Positions 15,235 to 23,100 of a stretch of DNA of 34,563 nt are shown piece by piece (position 1 is the stretch's first letter; each line of letters opens with the position of its first letter). The notes under the pieces are model-generated. The model made no database searches. It worked only from the letters and a program-made list of their open reading frames with translations, and was not told the origin of the DNA. Source of the stretch: Candidatus Atribacteria bacterium 1244-E10-H5-B2. Lineage in GTDB: Bacteria > Atribacterota > JS1 > SB-45 > 34-128. The translations under genes were made by a program, and so were the position numbers. The stretch is taken from the NCBI GenBank assembly GCA_003575245.1, contig NMQN01000027.1, forward strand, positions 1 through 34,563. The letters run 5' to 3'.

Positions 15235-15822
15235 TTATTGTTCTAAAATATTTTTTTGTGCCCAGACCCTTTTGGCACAACGTTTGGAGCAATATTCCTG
15301 GTCTGATCTCACCGAAATAAAAATCTTATGGCAATCTTTAGCTTTACACTTCCTTGCCTTAATATCTTTAATCCAGACCCAGTATACCCAAGAGAAGGCT
15401 AAAGCCCTGCCCGTAGGTATATTTACATACATCGAGGGGTAAAAATAGGACTTCTCTTTAGAATAACTCTCTATCCTTAATTTCTTGTCTTTCAACAAAA
15501 TCTCTTCTAAAATCCTGATATCCTCTTTGGTCGGTCTTTGCCCCGCAATAGCCCTCTCGGTCATCTCTCTAAAGACAGCTAGACAGGATTCAAAGTCTTT
15601 CTTAATCCTACCTAATTCCTCTACAGATAGCCCGGGAGGCACCTCTTCAAAAACCTTCGCCGGGATCCCCTCATTGTATAATCTTATCCCGTATTCCTTA
15701 GGGAATCCTTCCGGGATCTTACAACTCCCGGAGAGCGAAATCACAAATTTGATATATTCTACTCCCAGGGCCTTAATCAGCAGGGCATCGAAGACCCCTC
15801 TCTTGGACTTATATTTTATCAT
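15235..15822 (-). CDS. CGNR-zinc-finger-like protein (195 aa)
   Basis: The C-terminal 45 residues have the spacing CKAKDCHKIFISVRSDQEYCSKRCAKRVWAQ broken into C-x4-C, then CSKRC and a basic tail. This is the pattern of CGNR-type zinc fingers found at the end of DNA-binding regulators. The N-terminal 150 residues are unfamiliar, predicted mixed helical. It starts immediately after the excisionase-like gene (adjacent stop and start, AAAGGAG shared), so the two form an operon. A remnant of the last codons of a homologue is seen at 980-998. Likely a regulator; the target is unknown. Confidence 0.7.
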   Translation of the reverse strand: MIKYKSKRGVFDALLIKALGVEYIKFVISLSGSCKIPEGFPKEYGIRLYNEGIPAKVFEEVPPGLSVEELGRIKKDFESCLAVFREMTERAIAGQRPTKEDIRILEEILLKDKKLRIESYSKEKSYFYPSMYVNIPTGRALAFSWVYWVWIKDIKARKCKAKDCHKIFISVRSDQEYCSKRCAKRVWAQKNILEQ

Positions 15823-16047
15823 CTAAATCTCCTTTCCTTTATCCATCTTCTGTATATCCTGATCCTCTTCCCCGCCATCTAAAAATTTCCTTAAATCAGT
15901 ATTGCTAACATAAAAAAGTTTACCGAGTTTTCGCCCTCTGAGACGGCCCTTCCGGATATACATTCTGACAGTATTTTTTGTTAAGGGCAGTATCTTAGCG
16001 AGATCCTCGACCAGGTAATATTTTTCCCCTCTGATATTGATAGGCAT
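15823..16047 (-). CDS. Excisionase-like HTH protein (74 aa)
   Basis: This is a MerR/excisionase-type winged helix: YYLVEDLAKILPLTKNTVRM, then YIRKGRLRGRKLGKLFYVSN, matching the HTH_17 family that bends or marks DNA for recombinases. I place the start at ATG 16047 because AAAGGAG lies at 16057-16063; an in-frame ATG further upstream (16089) has no such site. It could serve one of the two tyrosine recombinases, though both are kilobases away, or act as a regulator with the CGNR-like protein. Confidence 0.78.
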   Translation of the reverse strand: MPINIRGEKYYLVEDLAKILPLTKNTVRMYIRKGRLRGRKLGKLFYVSNTDLRKFLDGGEEDQDIQKMDKGKEI

Positions 16048-16238
16048 AGATTCAATTCTCCTTTCTTCTTTTGCATATATATAACACATATACTCATATC
16101 AAGCAATGCCTAAAAAATTGAATAGGTTAATTACTTAAGTTTACTTACTTTACATTTATAAAACTTATTGAAAGATCACTTTCCTAAAAGGTCAAAATTT
16201 TGTAACTTTTTATTTGGATGTTATTGAACTAATAATGT

Positions 16239-16244
16239 TATAAT
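16239..16244 (+). promoter_or_regulatory. Extended -10 promoter of the plus-strand Cys-rich gene
   Basis: TGTTATAAT forms an extended -10 (TATAAT at 16239-16244). A -35 is weak (TTGGAT with a long spacer). It lies 43 bp before the ATG at 16287. Confidence 0.5.
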
Positions 16245-16286
16245 ATAAGGGGTTTCATAAGCAAGAGATCAAAAAAGAGTTGAATC

Positions 16287-16787
16287 ATGAATATCGGTAA
16301 ATCAGTTAAAAAATTAGTAGTAAATGAGTGTGCTTGTTACGATTCTTCTACAAAAGGAATAATATACATCAAAAATATTCCACAAAGCATTACTATAAAA
16401 GATTACTGCGATAGAGAACGAGATAAAGATTGTCGCTGTTCCATATTCAAAGATAAAAGATGTGATTATTTTGAAAGGGCAGTCCTACCTATGAACCCTC
16501 AATTAGAAGCCCTCTATCAAGCTGAACACCAAGCTAAAGAAGTTGAATACAGACTAACCAAAAAAGATAAAGAACGAATCGTAGAAGAAAAAAGTCCGGC
16601 AGCAGGTAAAGTGAAGATACATTGCAAGAGATGTGGGAAGACTTTTTTGGCTGACCATTACAATCAAAAATATTGCGAATCCTGTAAAAAATATCTTACT
16701 AAAAAACGTTGGAGAGAACAAAAGCAAAAAGAGAGAAAGAGAAGCCTCTATTCCTATAAAGTGCGCTCTGAAACCGTTGATTTATAA
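16287..16787 (+). CDS. Cys-rich zinc-finger protein (166 aa), the only plus-strand gene
   Basis: The N-terminal 70 residues contain a Cys cluster (CACYD, DYCDRERDKDCRCSIF, KRCDYFERAVLP). The C-terminus has a classical ribbon CKRCGKTF then YCESCKKYL, followed by a very basic tail. The middle is charged and helical. I do not recognise a named family; proteins that pair a CDYFERAVLP-like block with a zinc ribbon occur in mobile elements. Its orientation, opposite to everything around it, and its own promoter suggest independent control. The ribosome binding site is weak. Confidence 0.75.
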   Translation: MNIGKSVKKLVVNECACYDSSTKGIIYIKNIPQSITIKDYCDRERDKDCRCSIFKDKRCDYFERAVLPMNPQLEALYQAEHQAKEVEYRLTKKDKERIVEEKSPAAGKVKIHCKRCGKTFLADHYNQKYCESCKKYLTKKRWREQKQKERKRSLYSYKVRSETVDL

Positions 16788-16851
16788 GGCTTCAAAATCA
16801 CGTTTTTCGGGGGGTCGGTAGGGTAACACCTATTTTTGACCTGTAAAAATA

Positions 16852-16876
16852 AAAATCCTTATTTTATAAGGGTTTT
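16852..16876. terminator. Bidirectional terminator between converging genes
   Basis: An 11-bp stem (16852-16862 with 16866-16876, one G-T pair) closes the loop TTT. It is A-rich on one side and T-rich on the other. It lies between the plus-strand Cys-rich gene and the minus-strand protease gene. The rest of 16788-17164 has no gene I can support; 16993-17010 is a relative of a motif at 21068-21085. Confidence 0.7.
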
Positions 16877-17164
16877 AAGAGATGTGAGCAATATGCTTAA
16901 ATTTCAAGTATGAGCATAAAAAATTTTAAAATTTACTTACAAAAAGATTCTTTTTTTTCTTATATCACTGATATTTTTTAGATAAAAAGCAGATTAAGGT
17001 ATAATTGCCTACATTTGACTTAAAAAGAAAAATATTCACGAATAAAGGCACTCTACGTTCGTTTTTGGGGCATTTCTGAAGAACTAAAGATGTTTTACTA
17101 AGCGATCGCTGTAGGTAAAAACCCTCGCCTGCGCAATGTTCCCCATATATCCATTAGATTATAT

Positions 17165-17674
17165 TCATTTTTTTTCGCAATGCGAAACATTTTTCCCCTG
17201 ATAAGGATTTTTCACAAAATCTATACATCCAACAGAAGGGATTCTAAAAGTAAAGACCGTTCTACCGTTATAATTTGTAACAGCAAAATCTCCTTCTGAG
17301 ATTATATCCATTCCTATTAAAACTTCACATTGCCCAGTCAGTTTCCCTTCTGTTACTATCAAATTATAAAATACAACTTTGCCCGGCAACCAAATATTAA
17401 CTAAATATGTATTAGCCATCTTGGTGTCACTTGCTGTGTGTACTTCAACCATCCCTGCTGGCTTTAAATCAAACTCCTGTGCAACCTTTTTAGTTATAAC
17501 ACTTCCTGTTGCCCCGGTATCCCATATAGAATTATATTTTTTATGGTCATAATCTTTTAAATAAAGACGTTTGGAATTTGAAGGAGAAACTGCCTTAGTA
17601 ATTATCACTTCATTACTTAATACTCTAGATATTTTTTTATAAGATGATGTAAAAGCTTTTATTTTTTTATCCAT
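17165..17674 (-). CDS. Retropepsin-like aspartic protease (169 aa)
   Basis: WDTGATGSVIT at residues 51-61 is the catalytic D-T/S-G motif of clan AA retropepsins, and VLIGMDIISEGDFAVTN near residue 125 is the second conserved block seen in bacterial single-domain members. A single active-site motif means it should work as a homodimer. No signal peptide is present, so it is cytoplasmic. It starts 11 bp after the DUF5678-like gene, without its own Shine-Dalgarno, so it depends on coupling. The substrate is unknown; the upstream small protein is an obvious candidate partner or target. Confidence 0.85.
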   Translation of the reverse strand: MDKKIKAFTSSYKKISRVLSNEVIITKAVSPSNSKRLYLKDYDHKKYNSIWDTGATGSVITKKVAQEFDLKPAGMVEVHTASDTKMANTYLVNIWLPGKVVFYNLIVTEGKLTGQCEVLIGMDIISEGDFAVTNYNGRTVFTFRIPSVGCIDFVKNPYQGKNVSHCEKK

Positions 17675-17685
17675 TTTTTAAAAAA

Positions 17686-17931
17686 TTAGGCAACAGTTAC
17701 TCTTGAATGATAAGTCTGGGTATAACTTTCTTTGCCTGGTGTACATTTCTGTACTAAAAAAGTCCCCAGGGGTTCATTTTTTGAAGTTTCCTGAACTGCT
17801 TCTGCCTCCGAATCATAAACGCCAATTACTTTTTCATTCTTTATTACAATGCACTTATTTTTATATCTCTTTACCAGCTTATTCTGATTTTTGATATAAT
17901 ACTTAAATTCTTTTTCTAATGGTTTGGACAT
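17686..17931 (-). CDS. DUF5678-like protein (81 aa)
   Basis: The pattern FKYYIKNQNKLVKRYKNKCI followed by VIGVYDSEAEAVQET, GTFLVQKC and ESYTQTYHSRV matches the short DUF5678 proteins as I recall them. Such proteins often lie next to retropepsin-like proteases, as here. Function is unknown. It is the first gene of a two-gene operon, and its upstream region resembles that of the HU gene (see 18013-18053). Confidence 0.8.
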   Translation of the reverse strand: MSKPLEKEFKYYIKNQNKLVKRYKNKCIVIKNEKVIGVYDSEAEAVQETSKNEPLGTFLVQKCTPGKESYTQTYHSRVTVA

Positions 17932-18012
17932 TTTATATAGCCTCCAATTATTTAAAATGTCATTGTGATGATAATGATATTTTCTCTATACTAATATAAT
18001 ACAACATTACCC

Positions 18013-18053
18013 AAAAAAAATCCTTCTTTTCTAAAAAATTATTTTTGAAATGT
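18013..18053 (-). promoter_or_regulatory. Upstream element shared with the HU gene (partner 18449-18488)
   Basis: About 34 of 41 bases match 18449-18488 in the same orientation. One copy lies upstream of the DUF5678-like gene, the other upstream of HU. On the minus strand both read AAGAAGGATTTTTT and are followed by a -10-like TGTTGTATTAT or TGTCGTATAAG. The two operons are probably controlled by the same factor. Confidence 0.55.
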
Positions 18054-18103
18054 TTCCTATATAACTTTACTAGACCCTGCCTAATCGGTTAATAATCAGT
18101 TTA

Positions 18104-18376
18104 TTATTTTACTTTATCTTTTAATATTTTACCAGCTTTGAAGAAGGGAACGCTCTTGGCCGGTATAGATATTTTTTCGCCGGTGCGGGGATTTCTGGCC
18201 ATTCGGGCAGCCCTTTTTCTAATACCAAAAGTACCGAAACCCACCAATCCAACAGTATCACCTTTAGCTAAACAATCACTAACATTTTTAAATATACATT
18301 CTACGATTATTTTAGTTTCCCGTTTGGTGCATTCTATTTCATTGGCCACCTGACTGATCAATTCGCCTTTGTTCAC
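18104..18376 (-). CDS. hup: HU family DNA-binding protein (90 aa)
   Basis: This is a histone-like dimeric DNA-bending protein. It carries the HU/IHF signature GFGTFGIRKRAARM then RNPRTGEKISIPA in the DNA-binding arms, with a normal 90-residue length. The start is a GTG preceded by AGGAGG. In a mobile element it may assist recombination or replication. It shares an upstream element with the DUF5678-like/protease operon. Confidence 0.93.
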   Translation of the reverse strand: MNKGELISQVANEIECTKRETKIIVECIFKNVSDCLAKGDTVGLVGFGTFGIRKRAARMARNPRTGEKISIPAKSVPFFKAGKILKDKVK

Positions 18377-18937
18377 TTTAAAAGACCTCCTTTTATTTTT
18401 TTAGCATAATTGTTGAAGCGCTACTTTATATCTTATACGACAGGCATTTAAAAAATCCTTCTTTTTTAATAAATTATTTTAGGAAATATAAATATAAGAG
18501 AAATATAAAAGATGACCGAAGATAAGGATCGGGGAGGAGCAGTGTGCGCGTACCGGCCCCATACTCAGATCACAATTCTCTCCCACTGGTGCAGGGTTCG
18601 CATTTTGCCCTTATAAATCAACGGTTTCAATTTTAAGGCTTTTTTATACCCTTTTAAAAGCTCAACAGGTTGTCAACCCGATTATAGCTCCTTTCAAGAT
18701 TTCTCCATGCGATAAGGGTTAGACGGGGCTAACAGGAGATATTCTCTCCGAAGAAATCCGCCGACCCCCGCCCCCTGCCTTTGCGTGTTCTCCGGATTCA
18801 AACAATCAATCAATTAATTAATGGCCAGGACCTGGAGATAACCAGCCTCAACCTAGCCCAAAATGGCTCAATTAGTTTAGATCTCAATTCCTGGGTGAAA
18901 ATCGTTGGCCTTCCTCTCTTCTTCTTCTTTATCTGTT
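18377..18937. other. Intergenic 561 bp between HU and the recombinase
   Basis: The part next to HU holds its promoter and the repeat at 18449-18488. Bases 18515-18610 are clearly more GC-rich than their surroundings, and 18760-18785 is a C-rich patch. I tried to fold 18515-18610 as a tRNA or known RNA and could not. No reading frame is supported. It could hold an attachment site for the recombinase that follows, but nothing in the sequence proves it. Confidence 0.5.
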
Positions 18938-19516
18938 CTATATCCCAAAGCCATTAATAACTTCTTTATTTTCATCATCATTGATTCCAATGTATCGAAA
19001 AGTTACTTTAATATTCCGGTGATTCAATAGATTAGAGATCCTTTCGATACTTATTCCCTGCTTTCGCAGGTGATATCCGAATGACTTTCTAAGCGTGTGA
19101 CCACCAACTTTATGCTTGATTCCAACGTCCCTGCACCACTTATTAATTAACTGGTAAGCTCTGATCCGGGTAATCGGTTTATTCCTCTTTGATTTCTCGT
19201 TAGTGAATAGGTATTGTTCCAGGTCAAATATATCAGTCTTTTTAATATAATAATTTATAGCCTCCTTAATCTGCTTATTAAAATGCACCTTCCTGGTCTT
19301 GCCGGTCTTTTGCTCTTTGATTTCTAAATAATCTTTTAAATTCCCCTGGTCATCTTTGACATCTGCAAGTCTCAGGGATAATATATCCCCTATCCTGAGA
19401 CCTGAGTTAATACCAAAGACAAAGAGTAAATAATCCCTCGGATTTTTCTGCCGGTATAAGTTCCCCCTAATCTGTTTGATTTGATTTTCTGACCTGATTG
19501 GTTCTACAATATTCAT
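18938..19516 (-). CDS. Short tyrosine recombinase 1 (192 aa)
   Basis: This is a catalytic-domain-only site-specific recombinase. The active-site residues are R41 (SGLRIGD), a Lys near 70-73, H140 and R143 (HTLRK), H166 (NHRN) and Y175 (FRYIG). The core-binding N-terminal domain of full-length integrases (300+ aa) is missing, as in other 180-200 aa recombinases of Firmicutes-type phages and plasmids. Its paralogue at 30477-31052 shares roughly half its residues. A 10-bp perfect inverted repeat lies just upstream at 19540-19575. It could resolve multimers, integrate the element or invert DNA. Confidence 0.88.
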   Translation of the reverse strand: MNIVEPIRSENQIKQIRGNLYRQKNPRDYLLFVFGINSGLRIGDILSLRLADVKDDQGNLKDYLEIKEQKTGKTRKVHFNKQIKEAINYYIKKTDIFDLEQYLFTNEKSKRNKPITRIRAYQLINKWCRDVGIKHKVGGHTLRKSFGYHLRKQGISIERISNLLNHRNIKVTFRYIGINDDENKEVINGFGI

Positions 19517-19539
19517 TACTTTTTTACCCCCTTATTTTA

Positions 19540-19575
19540 CTTAATCTATCTTACATAATAATAACATAGATTAAG
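19540..19575. repeat. Perfect inverted repeat upstream of recombinase 1
   Basis: CTTAATCTAT (19540-19549) and ATAGATTAAG (19566-19575) are perfect inverted repeats around a 16-bp spacer, covering the promoter region of recombinase 1. An operator for autoregulation or a recombinase core site are both possible. Confidence 0.65.
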
Positions 19576-19770
19576 CAAAAAGCAAGTATTGTGTTATAAA
19601 AAATTCAGATTCTCTAAAAGCCTTATTCTATATAGGTTTTTATATTATACACATTATGTATTGTGTTAAATACAAACTTCTCCGGACCTGGCCAGGAGAA
19701 TCGATCCACACCAAAAAACAAAAAAACTTTTATACCCCTTAAATAGCCTTTTTTTTTGCCAAATCTATGA

Positions 19771-19802
19771 GCCACACCAAGGCCACACCAAGCCACACCA
19801 AG
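19771..19802. repeat. GCCACACCAAG repeat, three copies
   Basis: Copies begin at 19771, 19782 and 19792 (periods 11 and 10). Two more copies (CCACACCAAG and CCACACCAAC) are at 20007-20026 with period 10, in the same orientation. Confidence 0.85.
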
Positions 19803-20289
19803 CAATGAGGAATCGAAAAAAAAATTCCTTTGTTTCCAACGGTTGCAGGCCTCGATTTTTCGATAATTTTCGGGTTTTTTTGCATTTTTAATTTATTGTA
19901 TTTATTTTATCTTACGAGATTGTAATATAAGTTAAAGAAAAAACCCAAATAGACTTTTCATTTTTATTCTTTCATACCTCAAAAGATACTTTTGTTAAGT
20001 AAAAAACCACACCAAGCCACACCAACGAATTGAGCTATATATACCCTTACAGCGTTTTTATTTTTTAAGATTCCCTCGATTATACACATCCACTATTATA
20101 TAAAAATAAAAAATATAGCTTTTTCCCTGTTTTTGAGTAAATTTTATATCCTGTTTTTAGGCCTTATCCGGCCCTTTTATTTAACAAAAGATTTTCTTCT
20201 CGTTTTTCCTGATTCATTGATTTACATTTTGCCCCGATAATTATATAAAAATCTCTCTCATCAATCTTGCCCTCTTTTATTGCTTTCTT

Positions 20290-20352
20290 ACTGACCTTAT
20301 ACTGACCCTGCACTGACCTTTTTCAATAACTAAAAGGTTGACTTTTGTTAAC
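20290..20352. repeat. ACTGACC triplet (period 11) and GTTGAC/GTTAAC pair (period 10)
   Basis: ACTGACC begins at 20290, 20301 and 20312, exactly 11 bp apart. GTTGAC at 20337 and GTTAAC at 20347 follow, 10 bp apart, and lead into CCTGG. The second pair resembles the units of the array at 21398-21506. Confidence 0.75.
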
Positions 20353-20599
20353 CTGGCCAGCCTGGTATAAACTTGAAGGATCGCTTTCTCCAGATAAAAA
20401 AAAGAGGGTATTTCTACCCCCCGAATTAGTGAAGCATAATGAAGTATAATTTTTCTTCTTTATCTTCTGAAACCCCTGAATTATAAGAGCTTTGACACTA
20501 CCAGGCAATTTTATAATTTACGAAAAATTTTAACCGCTAAATGGCTACTTTTTTTCTACCTGAAAATCTGCTATAACTGTAAACCTGCGGGCAACCAAA

Positions 20600-20640
20600 T
20601 GTAAACCTTTACAAACCTGAAAATGTAACCTTTTATTACA
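20600..20640. repeat. Diverged units of the 23-bp array
   Basis: TGTAAACC (20600-20607) and ACAAACC (20611-20617) are 10 bp apart, and the next unit begins TGTAACC at 20624, 24 bp after the first. Spacing and words match the cleaner array at 21398-21506. Confidence 0.6.
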
Positions 20641-20716
20641 TCGATCCCCCTTTTTTTGTAAGATAAACCTTACATTCCTTACTTTAACCCCTAACCCTTT
20701 CTTTTTACCTAAATAA

Positions 20717-20734
20717 CTTTCGATTCTTTCGATT
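20717..20734. repeat. CTTTCGATT pair, period 9
   Basis: CTTTCGATT is at 20717-20725 and again at 20726-20734, with no gap. A GACCCCT pair with period 7 follows at 20743-20756. Confidence 0.8.
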
Positions 20735-20868
20735 ATAATATAGACCCCTGACCCCTAAAAATAGTATCGCTAAAAAGCAGGAAACCCTTATCACTACGGC
20801 AGGACAGGGGCAAAGCCCTGACACTCCTAAACCTTTATATAAGAGGTGTTTCCTTTTTGTCATTTTTT

Positions 20869-20886
20869 CTTTGGATTCTTTGGATT
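20869..20886. repeat. CTTTGGATT pair, period 9
   Basis: CTTTGGATT is at 20869-20877 and 20878-20886. It differs by one base from the CTTTCGATT pair at 20717, and both halves carry the same difference. Confidence 0.8.
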
Positions 20887-21016
20887 TTATCCTAACATTA
20901 GTAAAGTATATTTTAAGTGATAGATAAGAGCTTCCCCTTTTTGTGCTTTTCCTTTCCTTTTTGTCATTTTTAAGTAGGATCAGTTGAATTTTCTGCTTCC
21001 CTTTTTTAGCGATACC

Positions 21017-21034
21017 CTGTCGGATCTGTCGGAT
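21017..21034. repeat. CTGTCGGAT pair, period 9
   Basis: CTGTCGGAT is at 21017-21025 and 21026-21034, a third back-to-back pair related to those at 20717 and 20869. Confidence 0.8.
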
Positions 21035-21073
21035 TTCCTATCCTGGTATTTTAGCTAAAAAGGTGTATTAAGG

Positions 21074-21093
21074 TATGATTGCCTATGATAGCC
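21074..21093. repeat. TATGATTGCC / TATGATAGCC pair, period 10
   Basis: The two words at 21074-21083 and 21084-21093 differ at one base and are followed by TG, then TATACCTG. A diverged relative with the same preceding ATTAAGGTAT occurs near 16993-17010. Confidence 0.7.
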
Positions 21094-21397
21094 TGTTTTA
21101 TACCTGTGAACCCTCAATAAAGATACCTGACGTCGTTTTTAGGGGTATCCTGGAGATCAAACTGGTAGTTAGTGAAGAAGTGAAGAAAGCAAGATTACAG
21201 TAGTTTGACCTTGAAAGATTAGGATAGGTTATTTAAGGGGTGCTTTTAGTGCTGAAATTCACGTTCCAGGTGCCTTTCTACCCTTGTTATTAGCTTACCA
21301 AGCATTAACCGCTTATGGATACCCTATGTAATTTAATCTATCCCCTGTAAAGCCCCCTTACCCTTTTTTAAGGGATAGATGAGAGCCTTCCCTGGAA

Positions 21398-21506
21398 TGT
21401 CAACTTTTGTCAACCTGGAATGTCAGCATTTGTCAGCTTTGAAATGTTAACTTTTTGTAACCTGTAGTGTCTATTTTGGTCTACCTAAAATGCAACCTTT
21501 TGCAAC
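21398..21506. repeat. Five-unit 23-bp array with matching half-units
   Basis: Units begin at 21398, 21421, 21445, 21468 and 21491 (spacing 23, 24, 23, 23). Each unit contains the same word twice, 10 bp apart: TGTCAAC/TGTCAAC, TGTCAGC/TGTCAGC, TGTTAAC/TGTAAC, TGTCTAT/GGTCTAC and TGCAACC/TGCAAC. The words differ between units but agree within a unit. The array ends about 160 bp downstream of terL. Confidence 0.8.
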
Positions 21507-21669
21507 AATTAAAGGGATATCTACTTCTGATTTAGTGCAATAGATTGCATTATGATTTTTCTTCAAAGCCTTATTTTTCATTGAATAAATACTTTTTTAT
21601 GATCCACCGCTATTTATTACTTTTCTTTGTATAATCCTCTAACTTTATTTATCAGAAGAGACTTCTATA

Positions 21670-23043
21670 TCAAGCTCCTGTATATGGATTAGCCTGGGCT
21701 AATGCCTCCGCATCCTGTTCCGCTTCCCACTGTATCCACTTCTTTGATACAACTGCGTGATCCAATGTATGTAATCCGATAATATAAGCATCAGCCTTGT
21801 CGGGACTTCTCATTAACCGTCTTTTAATATCCTCTTTCGCTTCAGCCTTTATCTTGCCGTCCTTGATTAAATATGATACACAACTTAATTCCCTTCGCAG
21901 TTCTTCATCTTCCCAGGTTAATCTAATATCTTTCTCGGCAAATCTGCGCCCTACACTCCACCACATTTCAGCCCGTAAATTTCTAAACTTTAATTGATCT
22001 CGTGGTTCTCCTTTATCAGAACTATTAAAATCTAATACTTTATCGCCCATCTCCCGCAATCTATCTGCTACTCCTGCACCAAGCCCGATTACGTCTATTC
22101 CAATTAAGTCAGGTCTCTTTTCTTGTGCCCAGATATGGATCTTACCAGCGGTATACATTGTGTCTTTTTGCCCGAATATCATTTCATCTTTAATGTCCGT
22201 GCCTTCGAGATAATAGATAACAGTCCTATCATCACCATAGCGTGCTATATCTGCCCCAAATACCTTCTTAGGACGCCCTACATAGCTTATAACAACTTCA
22301 CTGGCCTGTCTTATCCAGATATCCTTAATTATGATGTCAGCACCTTCCAGGCTATCCCAACTTCCCTCTAAATACGCCAGTAACAGTTCTGGCCTGTGCT
22401 TGAAAGCATCTTTTATGCTGTCTATATAAGTATCCGGTAGATAGGGATTTTCCATCGGTAAGGCTGGGATATAAACTTTTTTTGGATTATTAGCCAATAC
22501 AAATTCATCTTTAAGGAAACAGTTTGCCGGGTTAGCGGTAAATAGAGCTTTATATGGTAATGGTATGCCATTGATCTTTAATCTAAATCTCGACATCAAT
22601 ACCGCTATCCTGTCCCGGTTACATTCTTCCGCCTGATCAATGAACACTACCGCAAACTCTGCCGATGAAAACTTATTTACTGCTTCCTGGGTGTCCAGTC
22701 CACCATAAGCATATTTAACCTTATCTTCTATGACTATTTCCTTGTCCTGGGACCTTATATAATAATGTTTTGGAGTGATCCTTTTCCAGGTCTCCAAAGT
22801 GGTATCGTTAAAGTCTACTCCTCTGTATCTACCTATAAACCCAAGTTGTATAGGGTATATGGTTGGCTGTAAGTTAAACTTTTCTATTACCCAGCTTGCA
22901 AAGCGATCTAATAACATACAACCTATATAAGATTTACCGCCTCCCATCGCTCCGCCGAAGAGTATCTGATTGATCTCATCATTCCAGAAGGCATCCCAAC
23001 ATTGAGTCTGCTTTAAGGTTAGTTTTACTTTAATCTCTTCCAT
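21670..23043 (-). CDS. terL: Phage terminase large subunit (457 aa)
   Basis: The packaging ATPase has Walker A GGAMGGGKS at about 30-38 and Walker B VVFIDQAEE near residue 135. The C-terminal RNase-H-like nuclease begins with KVFGADIARYGDDRT near 260. Length is normal for compact TerL proteins. I place the start at ATG 23043 (MEEIKVK); a TTG four codons upstream is a weaker choice. The small subunit is 57 bp upstream. No portal or head gene follows, so if it works it must act with structural proteins of another phage or of genes outside the window. Confidence 0.9.
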   Translation of the reverse strand: MEEIKVKLTLKQTQCWDAFWNDEINQILFGGAMGGGKSYIGCMLLDRFASWVIEKFNLQPTIYPIQLGFIGRYRGVDFNDTTLETWKRITPKHYYIRSQDKEIVIEDKVKYAYGGLDTQEAVNKFSSAEFAVVFIDQAEECNRDRIAVLMSRFRLKINGIPLPYKALFTANPANCFLKDEFVLANNPKKVYIPALPMENPYLPDTYIDSIKDAFKHRPELLLAYLEGSWDSLEGADIIIKDIWIRQASEVVISYVGRPKKVFGADIARYGDDRTVIYYLEGTDIKDEMIFGQKDTMYTAGKIHIWAQEKRPDLIGIDVIGLGAGVADRLREMGDKVLDFNSSDKGEPRDQLKFRNLRAEMWWSVGRRFAEKDIRLTWEDEELRRELSCVSYLIKDGKIKAEAKEDIKRRLMRSPDKADAYIIGLHTLDHAVVSKKWIQWEAEQDAEALAQANPYTGA

Positions 23044-23100
23044 AAAACCCCCCAATAATCTGGTTTTTTAGATTTAATAATTTTGTCATCTTTCTTTACT

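Larger units (their letters stand above)
19517..21669. other. 2.15-kb gene-poor region rich in short direct repeats
   Basis: Frames of 60 codons exist (19623-19805, 20323-20508) but have no ribosome binding site and lie over repeats, so I reject them. The region is instead filled with pairs or triplets of 7-11 bp words repeated at a 9, 10 or 11 bp period, listed separately. A 19-bp word TTTCCTTTTTGTCATTTTT occurs at 20849-20867 and 20953-20971. It may be a regulatory, packaging or replication region, or the remains of lost genes. Confidence 0.6.

Noticed and set aside
18515..18610. GC-rich stretch considered as a tRNA or known structured RNA
   Set aside because: GGTTCG resembles a T-arm, but acceptor, D and anticodon stems cannot be formed on either strand.
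19623..19805. 60-aa minus-strand frame
   Set aside because: It runs through the GCCACACCAAG repeats, has no ribosome binding site and gives a low-complexity product; the repeat structure explains the open frame.
20323..20508. 61-aa minus-strand frame in the repeat region
   Set aside because: No ribosome binding site, no recognisable composition, and it overlaps the period-10 and period-11 repeats.
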